Below the pieces are notes generated by a model. The model saw only the letters and a list, made by a program, of their open reading frames with translations. It searched no databases and was not told the origin of the DNA. Below are positions 37,941 to 54,300 of a stretch of 64,000 nt of DNA, in pieces. This DNA comes from Coffea arabica. Lineage: Eukaryota > Streptophyta > Magnoliopsida > Gentianales > Rubiaceae. The stretch covers positions 930,001-994,000 of the forward strand of contig NC_092323.1 in the NCBI RefSeq assembly GCF_036785885.1. Reading direction: 5' to 3'. The first letter of the stretch is position 1. Each line of letters begins with the position of its first letter. The position numbers and the translations under genes are program-made.

Positions 37941-40177
37941 TCATATCGAGATGTTAAGATCAATACGCGGTTTTTTCACTGTCGAAGGCGAAGGCAACGG
38001 CACAATAGCGTTGCACCGAGGGCACTTGGGGTTTTTTGTCGATATGAGCACATAAAGCAGACAACTGGGACAACCAGCCGCAAACGAAGCTGCTGACTTC
38101 TCCTCATCCCCAACCTCACCGTCTTTGATTGAGGATGAAGAATTCGAAGGCGGTGACGATGATTTTGACATAGATATCGACCGCTTCCTGAATGTTTCTT
38201 TCTCTGCCCTCTCAAGTGCTGACTTTACCTTGTCCAGAGTGCAAACGCTTTGGTAATTGGAAGACGGCGCTGCCGATGCGGATGCTGAAGATGATGGCAC
38301 CAGCTTAAGGTCTAAGCTGCCATCGTCAAACAGGTCCATTGGCTGCTTTGCAGCTGGTGGAAAGTTAAGGTCCTGAAGCTTTGAACTCGTGCGGTCGTTC
38401 TGTTTCTTTTGATCTGATGTTGAAGCAGATGCTTTCTGAGGATCACATCTCTGGAGGTAGACTTTTCCTGACTGCAATTCAAGAATAACATATTCCATGT
38501 ACACATCAGTTGTCAGGTATGAGATGATCACGAGGAATTACACAAGAGAGTATCTAACTGTGCGCACAGAATGCAAAAAGACGTGCATACCTACTTATGA
38601 TAAAGAACATGCCAATACCAATACCTCTGCCATTGTTGTACAATCTGATAGAACAAGTAAAAGGACCATACAAAGGAAAAAAAAAATTTTTTGTTAAAAA
38701 GGAGGCCTTGGCTTGGTGGTACTGACAGGTTTTCTTAAATTCGTCCCCTTCCGCATTTGCTAAAAAATACTCCCACACATTACTGCGGCGACTATGATCT
38801 CCGTTTGAGCCTACAAGCTTTCGTCCCATCACGTCTCTCAACCTCACAAAAAAGTAAAACAAAAAGAAACAAGGAAAGCAAAGCAAAGAACATAAAAACC
38901 TTTATTCCTTTTCCTAACAGGCAGGGCAGGGCAGAGATGGAAGGAAATGGAATTACCAGGAATGGTTATTATCAACTGCAAAATAAGTGATGCCATCATT
39001 TTTAATGCTTAAAAGCTAACAAGTGTAGCTGGCGTAGTATTCCCTCAACAAAAAAAAAAAAAAAAAAAAACGTAACTGACGTAGTATCTAGGCATAATTA
39101 ATAATTTATTCACGAATAGAAAAAATAATAGAATTGGGCAAGGCAAGTGAATAGTGATTTTATTAGTAGGATGTTCAAAACCATATCCACGAACGATCGG
39201 ATCCATTACTTCCATTCAAAGTTAGCAGCTTCTGACGAAATACGATCATCACATCATAATTTAAAATAGAGAAGTGAAGTTACTCCAGTAATTACTAGTG
39301 ATGATTTAGTACAGCCTAAAGAATCTCCAAAAAAGAACTATTAACCTCATCTGCAATAAATTCAATTCAATGCAAATCAATCCCCTCCTCCCCCAAATAA
39401 ATGCCGAGCAAGACAAAAGGGTAGTCCTAGTTCATATTCAGATCAAATTAGCATAGCAACGAACATCAATCCATCCAAAACCAAAGGGAAATAAAAGATT
39501 TTCATCAGCACTTCTCCATAGTACTAATACACAACAAAAGCAATCATCAAATGAAATTTTGCAAAATTAAGGGGGGAGAAAAAAAAAAGAAGGCTTTCTG
39601 CGTACCATTTTCTCGCACAAAAACACATTAAGTAGTCATTGAAATTGTAAAAGGTCACTCCTTTATATTGCAACAATCACTGATAGAGACATAAGAATGG
39701 ATGAAGCACTAATTTAGAGGGGTGAGAACTGCCACCTTATTTTCATCAGACTGAAAGGTTAACGATATTTTTAATCCCAAAAAACCCCGATAGCAATCCA
39801 AAATCATAAAGGATCCACAGAGACTGAATCGTAAATAGTAGTATAACAAACGAAGAGTTGACTCATTTCAAGAATCATGACCATTAAAGAATCAAGAAGG
39901 GATTTATCTTCTTTTTTTTTTCAGAAAAAAGGATTGGCTGGATGTTCTGGGGAAATTGAAGCGATGGGGAAGAATAACTGCTGAATAAAGATGATACCTT
40001 CAAGTCGAGGCGCTTTTCCCAACCAGATGGAACTTGCATGTCCAGGTCCAGCTCTTTGGAATCAAGAGGACAACCGCCACCAAGAAGGTCACGAGTGATC
40101 AAAGCCGTTGATTTACCGGAGTCGTTAGAATCAGCAGCGTTCAAAATCCTAATTAGCGAACTAACTTCTGCGGCCAT
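37941..40177 (-). CDS. CFL1-like protein (degenerate WW, EAR motifs), 2 exons
   Basis: Exon 1 is 40177-39998 (60 codons, ends AAG|GT). Exon 2 is 38471-37941 (opens GCAG|TCA, ends TGA). The product is 236 aa. The N-terminus MAAEVSSLIRIL and STALITRDLLGG blocks, then VPSGWEKRLDLKSGKVYLQR (residues 49-68), match the plant CURLY FLAG LEAF1 family as I recall it. The WW-like segment keeps W53 but lacks the second Trp. Repressor-type motifs are DLNFPP (94-99, DLNxxP), LDLKL (113-117) and the C-terminal IDLNISI. A paired-cysteine module CPSC...CPRC (194, 197, 210, 213) may bind zinc. CFL1 proteins act with HD-ZIP IV factors in cuticle and epidermal development; that role is carried over from family knowledge. 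Between the motifs lies Ser-rich low-complexity sequence. Confidence 0.88.
38472..39997 (-). other. Intron of the CFL1-like gene
   Basis: A 1526-base intron separating codons 60 and 61, inside the WW-like segment. It holds A-rich runs (39049-39070) and no recognisable element or gene. Confidence 0.8.
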
Positions 40178-40278
40178 CGGCGCTGCCCTCTCTCAAGCAA
40201 GTACTTTTCTCTCAATAAAATAAGCGTATCTGCTCTTGTTTTTGCAGAGAACAAACAGAGCAAAAAGTAGAGAGCAGC

Positions 40279-40379
40279 ATATATAGAAGGAGAGATACTG
40301 GGGCAGGGGGTGTGGGGGAGGGGCGGTGTTGGGCAACGAGAAACTGAGAAAAGAAAGAGAGATAAACTCTCTCTAGCGC

Positions 40380-40425
<46 letters not shown>
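40279..40425 (-). promoter_or_regulatory. CFL1-like promoter: TATA box with upstream GT/CA microsatellite
   Basis: On the minus strand CTATATATG (40286-40279) lies about 105 bases before the ATG at 40177, a suitable TATA box. About 95 bases further upstream is an uninterrupted microsatellite (GT on the plus strand, 40382-40425, about 22 units). Its length could vary between individuals and affect promoter spacing. Confidence 0.6.
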
Positions 40426-40426
<1 letters not shown>

Positions 40427-42046
40427 GAGGTGGAGGAGGGTGCTGTAAATGAATAAATTGGTGGAACACGTCGAGAGACAGAGGGAGCAAGCGCGATCCG
40501 TTAATATGTGAAAAGAAAATGCTAAATCAAGCTCACCTCCCCTTAAGCTTGCTATAATTACGTAGACCACCTCTCCTTTTGATTCACAAAATTACATGAG
40601 TACCAATAAATAAAGAATGACACTCTTATGCTACGGTAACCAAGCAATTATGCTATATTTGATTCCACAAATGTAGTCCAAACCAGCTATGCAAACATCA
40701 GCCAAGGGAAAAATAGTTGTTTAATTGTTAATACTATAATATATATATACATATGTGTGTGTGTGAAAAAGTCTTCCTAAATTGATAGACTTTGCTGAGC
40801 CTAGAAAGAAGAATGTGAAACTACAGAATACGTAACCTTGCTTACTTTTAAGACGAGTGAGTAACTAAGATATAAATTATTTTAGGTAAACGGATGAAGT
40901 GTTGAATTAAGTTGTAAATAAGAGATTTTGAGGTTCAAATCCTCTTACTTACATGAAAAAAAAGAAGTCGCAAAAAAAAAAAAGGCAGTGGAGCTAAGCT
41001 TTCCATGCATGATTGATATAGAAAGGGAGTGGCTCTAAATTGAATTATAATGCTAATAATAGGGGATGTCAATTCTATTTTGAAAAGTGTGTGGAAGGTT
41101 ATGTAAATATCCAAAACCTTTGGCGAGGCCAGTGTAATGAATGGGCATACAAGGGAAAAAAATAAAAGCAATAAAGGAGATAATTATGGAATAACAATAA
41201 TTTAGAATTATTAGGGAGTTATTTGGAAGTAGCAAAAAGGATTTGAATTCATTTAAGGAGATAGGGAGGTGTATTAAAGAGGGGGCATTAAATGTTAAAT
41301 GGTGGGTGCAGGGAAAATTCAACTTTAGAAGGAAAGGAGAGAGAAATAGGGGAAGGAGAGGGGGGCCGTGAGTAATGGCGGCATTAAATGCGACGAGAGC
41401 ACTAGCGGACAGCTGTCATTTAATGCAGGCACACAAAATACAAATAGAAGTATATGAATTAGAATACGCCATTACCATCTTAATGCCAATGGGATCGCTC
41501 TTTGGCTGCCTACCATTTGCATTTAAGACATTACGCGGACCTTTTTGGCACTTTCCCTGGATAGATATCATACGCATTAATGATGGTAATGACCCTCTTT
41601 TAAGTCCCTCTACTGCTTTTCTTTCCAACAAACAAAAAATAAATAAAAAATAAAATGGTCTCTCTATTGCTACTTTGCCTCTCTTTTTGGATTTGGATCC
41701 TTCCTTGCCCTGCCCGTTGGATCTTTCATTTTTTTTTTTTTTTTTTTGGAATCAGATCCTTGATTGTTCATCGTGGACTGTTGATTGTCACACACCTCCA
41801 ACACCCGTCTCCTGCTCTCCTTGTCCCAGGTGCATACTAATAGTACTATATTTTCCTTTTACTTTTTTATTCTTTGCGGTACCAGGTGAAAAGAAGTTAG
41901 AAGTAGGAGAATTTGCAATACTTGTCAACCCCCTGTGGCATGGCATGGCATGGCATGGCATTTGTTGAGATTTTCGGATCTATCCTTTTTTTTTCATAGA
42001 AACATCGATATTTCATTAACTTTCGAATCTTTTTATTCGTACACAT
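40426..42046. other. Intergenic, no gene recognised
   Basis: Holds a small GAGGTTCAAATCCTC phrase near 40930 that resembles a tRNA B-box, without an A-box or other gene structure, and a five-unit pentanucleotide repeat (TGGCA) at about 41936-41960. Open frames here are short and unrecognised. Confidence 0.45.
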
Positions 42047-42315
42047 GATCAATGAGAGATGAAAATTTTTATTTTGTAAAATATGAGGGATTGTGGATTG
42101 GATTATGCAAATTTTGATTTGATAATTTAGCCATTCAAAAATAATGACGTGCAAGACACGTGGTGGATTCTAACCAAATATCAGTTAAAAATTTAGATAT
42201 GAATCAAATTTGATCGATGTAAATTTGTAAGGGATCGTAAAAGTACACCTTTAAAAGTGAGAGATGAAAAAAATTATTTTATAAAATGTGAGGGACATTT
42301 TGAACGATTTTTCCT
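42047..42315. mobile_element. Solo arm of the foldback TIR family at 27361-28688
   Basis: About 270 bases similar to the right arm at 28150-28482: GATGAAAATTTTTATTTTGT, TTGTGGATTGGATTATGCAA (compare the right-arm GATCAGATTATGTAA), ACGTGGTGGATTC, AAATTTGATCGATGTAAAT, CCTTTAAAAGTGAGAGATGA and finally GAGGGACATTTTGAACGATT. No inverted partner was found nearby, so this is a single-arm remnant. Confidence 0.7.
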
Positions 42316-43785
42316 ATTACAGAAGAAATTTCTCAGCCTTTTTTTTCCTTTTTTTTTAATTTTAATATGTAAAAAGGAAGTCCAAAGTTTCATGGTCAAC
42401 CATAACTTCTATATCTCGTAACCATAACTACTTCTTTTATTTTACCTTTTTTTTGGGTCAACCATGCCGTATCCTGCACAATAGTAACAAGCAATAGAAT
42501 ATCAAATTGATGTAAATAAGAAGGACAATGTGCAAGATGAAATGAAACATCATATAAATAAGAAAAATGTAGCACTGCTGCAACTTTGGACAAATAAATG
42601 AGGAACGCTGAGTGTATACCCCACTATTGTAAATCAACACGTTTTACAAGTATTGATACTAATGATACAGATAATCAGTGCATGAGAAGTGTAAATATAA
42701 AACAATTAACGCTTGTCAAGAAAAAAAATTTTATGCAATGTTAGTTTTTAATTAATTTTTTTTCCGTCGTAATAAATTTCACTATAAAGATTGGAAAGTT
42801 ACATATCTCGTACTATATAGAAAAATTTCACCATTAAGCGGAGGTGAAATCCTTGATACCATATATTTTCCGTCGCTTTTTCTAGCAAAAAAGTCAACCA
42901 CGTATATAAAAATATTTTTTTGAGGGAATCATGCACGTCTATAAAGTTGGATCGGTTGCTTTTGTGGGACTCAAATTACTCCAAAGAAATCATTAGGTGC
43001 ATACCCCCCACCCCGGGGCAGTACAGGGTTGTTTGCTAGTCATTTTCTGGGAGGTTTACCTTACATGCATGCCTGATCGAGGAAAGCGGCGACTGAAACT
43101 TTTAATCTCCTGTTGTATACGGGAATCCTGACAGGTACGCCATCAATTATTACTCATGTCCAGCGTAGATCATGGAGATTCGTTAACTGAAAATGTTAAG
43201 ACTTTTTCCCTTTTATTTTAATTGAAATGTCTATTCCTTTAAATATGATAAACTCTTCTAATTTGATAAAAAATCAACTTAATAATAATGTTTTTTTTTT
43301 TTTTTGCTATATTACCCATCATGAAGCACGATAAAGAAAGCAGGTTATTGAATTAGAAGTTTTGATAGCGCCTCTTTTTGTCGAGCAAAAAGACTTCAAT
43401 GCCAAACGGTACAGGTGTGCGCCACCCAATGCGGAGTGAAAGTAAGTGTGAAGATTTATGGATTCATATTTAATGGCTTTCAATTCGCATCTATGAAGGA
43501 AGTTAATAATTTCCGAGAATTCTCATCTCTTTCCTTCTATTATTGTGATTTTACTTCACCCTTGAGATGAAGATGAAATGCCAAAGGACCACCTTGTCAT
43601 CAGTCAGGACCTCATAACATAAGCAAAATCAATGCAGCATTTATTACGCTGAAAGAAACATCTTGCGCTGACCAATGTCTTACATCATCCTCCAATTCCT
43701 TCTAATCGCATTCTTCTTCTTCTTCTGCCTTTTTTTTTTCTTAGGATGAAAGATCAAAGTATGGTTTTTTTTTTTTTTTTTGTGT
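42316..43785. other. Intergenic, no gene recognised
   Basis: AT-rich, with poly-T and poly-A runs. No coding region, RNA gene or transposon end that I could define. Confidence 0.45.
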
Positions 43786-44333
43786 GTAAAATACCAAACA
43801 GCTCATTGTGATTTGACAAATATTCAATTTAACTCTCTCAAATTTGAAAACCTACGCTATAATTCCCTGTGATTTTGACTAAATTAAAATTTGAATAGAA
43901 AACATCAAATCTAACGATTGGGTGTAAAATATCAATATTGCTCCTATAAAAATGAACTTCCTATAGTTTGTCGAATATTTAATTTAACTTCCTCTGGTTT
44001 AAAAAATTACATTATGACTCCTTATGGTTTCGACTAAATTAAAAATTGAATGGAAGGCATCTCAAACTCCCTATAACGTCTAATTTAACTCTCTCTGGTT
44101 TAAAAAATTACATTATGACTCCTTACGGTTTCGACTAAATTAAAAATTGAATGAAAAGCATCTCACGTATAGTAGGGGCAATATTGACATTTTACACAAA
44201 TCGTTAGATTGGATGCTTTCCATCCAATTTTCAACTTAGTTAAAATTATATGGAATTATAGTGTAGGTTTTCAACCAAAAGGGAGTTAAATTGAACATTT
44301 AACAAATCACAAGAATTTTTTTTTGTATTTTAC
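43786..44333. mobile_element. Small TIR element with internal tandem repeat
   Basis: The left end (GTAAAATACCAAACAGCTCA...) and the reverse complement of the right end (GGTAAAATACAAAAAAAAAT...) share TTGTGATTTG, AATTTAACTC and GAAAACCTACxCTATAATTCC over about 80 bases. Inside, a block of about 101 bases is repeated (43981-44080 and 44082-44165: AATTTAACTTCCTCTGGTTT, TTACATTATGACTCCTTA, TTCGACTAAATTAAAAATTG). No protein is encoded, and no clear target duplication was seen because of flanking T runs. Confidence 0.65.
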
Positions 44334-46873
44334 CATTTTTAATAATAGTTGCTCGATAAACACTTGTTAAAACATCTAAATCATGATTTTTTTAAGTGGG
44401 AGGGCTTGAATACGTGATCTCTCATTTACACCCTCTTATTCGAACCATCAAACTCATCCCTTTATCCATCTAATTGGTTGATGTGTATTAGAGGAACTTA
44501 CTAAATAATAGGGTTAAATTGAAGCAATAATAATAAGGACCACAAATATGAACATGTGCATTTTCTACATAACACTATAGGGGAAGTCCGCCCTAAGCGT
44601 GAGAGTTTTAACCTGTATGATGAAATATTTATTCAGATAAAATTATAAAAGAGATAGTAATTTTAGAACTGCATAGTAATAGGTTTAATTGAATCAATTG
44701 AAGTGCATGAAATTATAAGTAAATTGGTCAAATCCACAATATTATAAAGGAAAACAAATTTATAAGCGAATGAAATATGACTGTAATAAATACTCATACC
44801 ATTATAAAACAACAACTATAGCAAAAACATCATTACCTTTGTTACTCTACCATTATAACACAATCATGGTCATATCCAATCAACAATTAATATGTATAGA
44901 CTATAAGGTCAGATTTGGGTTTTATATTAATCATGAAATTGCAGTCAGCAAATAATCTATTTTTACTCACAGTTTAACCACTTGCGCCCACGAACTTCAT
45001 ATTTTGAAAATATAGTTAGAAAATATAAGAAAGTTCTTATGAATATTTGTATGCATATATTATGTATCCCATAATGAAAATTTCACAATCATATAATAAT
45101 TACTGACAAAATATTAGGGGTAGAAAACTCACAATTTTTATTATATCAACTAAATATCAAAAAATGCAAAAAAGGGATCAAGTAAATAAGCATACCTGTC
45201 AAATGGCCATAACAAAACATGGAGCACAAGCACTATTGTCAAGAAGCTCAGGAGCACTACAATTAATTTTGTAACGGGTTGAAAATATGAATCAGAACTA
45301 ATCATATTCATTATTAATACCTTCCCAAACCAATCATCTTTAGCATTAAGACTCTCTTTTATTGAAACTATAAAAATTGCCTAACAATTATAGAAGAAGA
45401 CGAAGAGCATTGTAATTACACTTGTGAGTGGCATAAATATCACTTAAAAGCTTGATAATCATGTGAAATATAAATCGATTGTATATGGGAGGACATAATA
45501 GTCAAATCCTACTAAACTATACACTGCGATGTTATATAATGTTTGGTTTAATCACTTGCATTTGATTTTTTCCCTGCCTAAAAAATATATATGGATTTGA
45601 CTATTATGTCCTCTCTAAATATGTATATATATATACACACACATACATAGGAAACCGTGTATGCCTAACATTTACTTTGATGTTTTTATATGTATGATTT
45701 TTTATTTTGTCTAACATTCTTTCCTTCCGCTTTACGTCATTAAACACGCATAAATTAGTATTTCATACGCATGGTGAAAATCACAATCCCCGTATACTTC
45801 CTTATAAATCAAACGCAGTACCATATCGTTTGATGCTTTCTTAAAATTGTACTTAATTTCTTTGACGAAAACTATAGACAAAGTGATGTTCCCCTGCATA
45901 AATAATAAAAATATTTTGAATATGTGCTTAAAATTCGTATGTCATTCAGCGTTTTTTTTTTAATTTTTAAAAAAGACACTTGATTCTAAAACATTGATAT
46001 TTGTTATTTTCAACAACAAATTTTTAATAGTTGATGGAAATATAACGTGGTTTTGAGGATAGATTTTTTTTGGTTTTAGGGCCCATTTGATAATCTGGAG
46101 TCTGAAATTTGAATTCAAAATTTGAAAATTAAGTGTTGAAAAATTTAAGTTGTTGAATTGATTAAATTATATATATATTTGATAACTAATTGAATTACAA
46201 TATTGAACAATATGTTTTTGTCTTTAAAAATAATTTCCTATATTTGTGTATTTGGAGAGAGAAAAAATGTGTATATGTGTGTGTGAGGGAGAGAAAAATG
46301 AAACAATTTAGAGGTAGTGTATTAAGTTTGTGTACTTGTGTGTGTGAGTGCGTGTGCACGTGCATATGTGTCAAACAAAAGGAGAACAAAAATGCACGAA
46401 AATGTGTTATATGTGTGAGAAGTGTAGTACGTGTCGTCAATTCAGAAAATTCAGTGCGAAAATTTCACATAAAATTTTCTACACAAATTAAATAGTGCTT
46501 AATAGATTAAGTGGTAAGACTTTTTTTTATAGTGAAATTATAGACATTTCTATTATTAAACACGTTGAATTCAAAAAGTTCTGAATAAAATAATTTTTAG
46601 TATTAATTAAAATTATGAAATAGGCCCCTAGTGTTTTCCTTAGGAACCGCAACTACTCTTTGCGAGTTTAGACTTTGGTGGAGCACTTGTTGGGAGACTT
46701 CGACAATTTTGGCTTCAATTTGTACAGGCAACTGAATTGGACAATATTTACTTTAGCCGGAATATTATGTGAGTTACATTTTTAATTCGTCTCCTTCACT
46801 GTTATAGGTTGGGTTATTAACACTCTGCTACCTTTTTTTTTTTTTTTTTTTTTTCTGGGATGGAAGTTGTAGC
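44334..46873. other. Intergenic with one hairpin, no gene recognised
   Basis: Very AT-rich. The hairpin at 45489-45613 is listed separately. TG/GAGA-rich sequence lies at 46255-46370. No conserved protein. Confidence 0.45.
45489..45613. repeat. Perfect 21-base inverted repeat, possible tiny MITE
   Basis: GAGGACATAATAGTCAAATC plus one more C (45489-45509) recurs as an exact reverse complement at 45593-45613, separated by 83 bases of unpaired sequence. It could be the end pair of a short MITE or a transcribed hairpin. No target duplication was recognised. Confidence 0.7.
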
Positions 46874-47163
46874 GTTTTTTTTTTTGTCAACACAGGGGTG
46901 TCCGGGTCAATTCTTACGGGGCTCAACTAATCCCCTGCGGTCCGGGAGGGAAGGCCCCACTCCACACCGAGCACGTTAACAACGGGACTAGAACCCTAGA
47001 CAAGCCAAGAAGGTCGTCATAGCCTAAGGAGAGGGAGCGGATAGCTCGAATTATTCCGTGAGGGCAGAAGACTAGCCACTTAAAGTGACAAGTTTGTGGG
47101 AGGCAGGGGTTGAATTCATGACCTTCAGCATCACCAAAGACGGTGATGACCACTGGACCATGT
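46874..47163 (-). mobile_element. tRNA-derived SINE, minus strand
   Basis: Read on the minus strand, the element starts with an A-box matching TRGYNNARNNG (TGGTCCAGTGG, 47160-47150) and a B-box-like ATTCAACCC (47115-47107; 8 of 9 to GWTCRANNC). A GC-rich body of about 230 bases follows, and it ends in GTTGACAAAAAAAAAAA. The hexamer TGTAGC flanks both sides (46868-46873 and 47161-47166), possibly a short target duplication. If so, the 5' end is slightly truncated, because an A-box usually sits about 10 bases inside. The long minus-strand open frame across it is incidental. Confidence 0.65.
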
Positions 47164-47166
47164 AGC

Positions 47167-51329
<4,163 letters not shown>

Positions 51330-54300
51330 GTCTTAGCTGGTTTTCTGCAAATTTACTTGTCCAACCTCTATACTTTGGGAATATGCTCTTGTAATATGAG
51401 CTTGAGGTGTACTTGCAGCAAAAATGAAGAAATTTGTTTTTGAGATGCTAAATAGTAGCTTTACATAGCATCTGGTAATTATATCTCTCGCTTTGTATGT
51501 TGGATGCTGTGGTATCTTTTCCTAAGGCATGATCAGTTTTTTTCTTCATCTGAGGTTATTCGTGTTTCGTGATGTTGGAGCTCAAATTTGGAAAGGGGTA
51601 TACTTGTCTGAAACCGATTGAGAGTCTGCTGTTGTTCTGTCAGAACCTTGAAAGCCGAGGGAGAGAGAAGTTTTTTTCCCCCCTCGTGTGTAATTGCATT
51701 TGTTGTGGAAAAGCAAGGCCTGTCTGTTTTGTGGTTCATTGGGAATGCTTGGGAATTGGTCACTCAATTGGTTGTCTATCCTATTAAAGCTTTTCTATAC
51801 CATGATGGTGGTTGAGAATGGGGCTTTCTTGCATGAGATGGTCAGTGTTCACCAATTCAATTGGGTGACAGATCTAATTAGTCACATCGAGCTGAAGAAA
51901 TTGTTGAGCTATGTTGGATTCCGGCCTTACCACTAGAGACTAATTGGGGCTTCAAAGTTGTGAACCAGTACTACTGATTGTCAAAATATCCGGCGTTTGG
52001 GTGGATTAGAATTTGTTTTTACATTATGGTGTCTGTGGGATGGAGCGGCATTCAGCAGTTCTTTGCAGTTCCGGAAATGGGGTTGCAGGTCATTTCCCTT
52101 GTTGTCCGTCGCTATTAACCTACCAACCTCCCATCTTTTTTTTAGGTAAAACGTATCACACCTACCTGGCTTGGATTATCCCTTTGATGTATTTTTTTCC
52201 TCCGTCCAGGAAGAATTTGAAATCGAATGGGTACATGTTGCGTGTAAGAGTGAATTTCTAAAGCCTCGCTCAAAATGATATTGATGGATATGTTCCAAGT
52301 TCCGTTGGGCGTGTAAAGGGACATAATTTGAGTTCTAAGGGGTACATGTAACGATTGATACCTCTCTTTATACATCCAACAACAACAACGGTATGATGCC
52401 CAAAAAGCACCGGCTCCATTCCTCCCGTCCCATATGACGCGTATTTATTTATTTTTACACTTTCTGATTCCAATTCTTAGTAGTAGTAGTACTCCGTATT
52501 AAAAAGTTCAGCCCCTATAAATTTTCAAAGTATAACAAAGAAAGTGCAATGCAGCTATCAATCAGGCAGCTGCCTTGTTTAATTACCTCCGGCAAAAAAC
52601 CTTCTGTATTTGGCTTGCGGGACCAATAAGAACGACGCAGAGGCTGGCTCTGATCGGGTTGCGACGCACATCCTTTTTTTTTTAAAAAAAATTTTTTTAA
52701 AAAAATAAAAAATAAAAAAAAGACCAAAAGTAGTATAGAGAGGAGATGATGAGATATTCTTCACTTCACTGAGTAGATTAGCTGATGTTTTGGTTGTGAA
52801 TAATTGTCTACTACTGCTATAAGGAATTCCATATTCCTAAAAATTAAGGGGGGGTGCATAATTGCATTATTTCACATAAGACCGACGTCATGCATACTGC
52901 AACTCATCATCTTAATACACTGTTAGTGGATGAATGAATCTTTCATCTTAGCCAGCTTTATACTACTAATTGTTTAGTTTTAGTCATGAAAAGTCTTTGC
53001 ATGGTTAGTGATATTCTACTTACCCAAAAGGAAAGATGTCAAAATTAGGTATCGAATGGTAAAAGCCTTCCAATGTTGGCTTCCTAACCGGATGACTTGT
53101 AACTAATTTAATCACCATATTTCATTTTTTTTTTTTTTTTAATGTTTCTCTGACTTTTGCATAAGTTAGACTCTTTCCAAATTCTTCTGTTTTTTAGCAA
53201 TTTTCTGCTGTCGCGCTGCGCTGCTGCTACTACTGCCTCTTTTTAGCTCTAAATAAATACGGTCGGTCCAAAAAGCACTAATTTGAGCCGGTGACCTAAA
53301 TGAACGAAATCCCCACTTCCGCGATTGCTGACCTAATCGCGACAGCATCGCATGAATGAACTTCGTTCTACATTGAACGAAATTCATCTGCTGAATTTTA
53401 CTTGAGAACATCAATTTATTTCGAGTGGGCTAACATATTTCTCATGCATGAACGAAATCTATTTCGAGTGGATCCTGCTATTTAGTTATTGCTTCTTCTT
53501 GGCAAATATTTGCTTCCACCAATATTACACATCTTTGGGTTGCTTTTCTTCAACGTGCTAATAACCGTACTGTAACCTTTTTTTAGGAGTAAAGACATTT
53601 GACGTGCCAAAGAAAGATCAAATTCACACACACACACACACAAGTGTTTTCAATCTCTACAAACCCGAAAAGCTTTTGATACTTCAAATCGGTCGGGATC
53701 TTCTGTGGTAACAAATACCAATTTATCAAAAAAGGAAAATCGAATATCTCAGAATTCTCTTTATTTGGTGATACCGAAATGCATCAAAAAAAAATCTCTT
53801 TAGCAGGTAGGATTAGGATTTAAGAAGTGAGGAGGGAAAATAAAAATTTGAATCCATGTTCGAAATCTTAACTTTAATCACTAGATCAAGACCTCCTTGG
53901 CATCAAACTTCACGTCTTCTAAAGTTTCAGCCAATTATTTTGTCTAAGCTGCGAGTTTAATGTAGTTTGTCCTATGGCTATGATTTTTTCTCCACGAACT
54001 AAGAGCCCTCTTCTCTGGCTTCGATTCTGCGTTTACGCCCCCTGTAACAATAATGCCTTTCACAGCTGGTGATCTTCTTCTTTGTGCGTAATATAATATC
54101 AATAAGGGTGAAATGAGCAGGGATCACTCAGAAATAAATACGAACTGCCTTTTTTTGCCTACCTGATAACCTTTTCGGCCTGAGCTGGAATGGAAATCCA
54201 CTAGCTAGTATCAAAGGCTGTAAGCGTCCTTTAGTCCCTACCAGCCTGCACAAATTTCCCAGGATGCATAACTTCCTTTTTAACTGCAATACGCTGCACT

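Noticed and set aside
40860-40960. GAGGTTCAAATCCTC phrase followed by A-runs, possible tRNA or SINE
   Set aside because: Only a B-box-like sequence is present. I found no A-box at proper distance and no cloverleaf.
46923-47153. 76-codon minus-strand open frame
   Set aside because: It lies inside the SINE and is explained by that element's GC-rich body.
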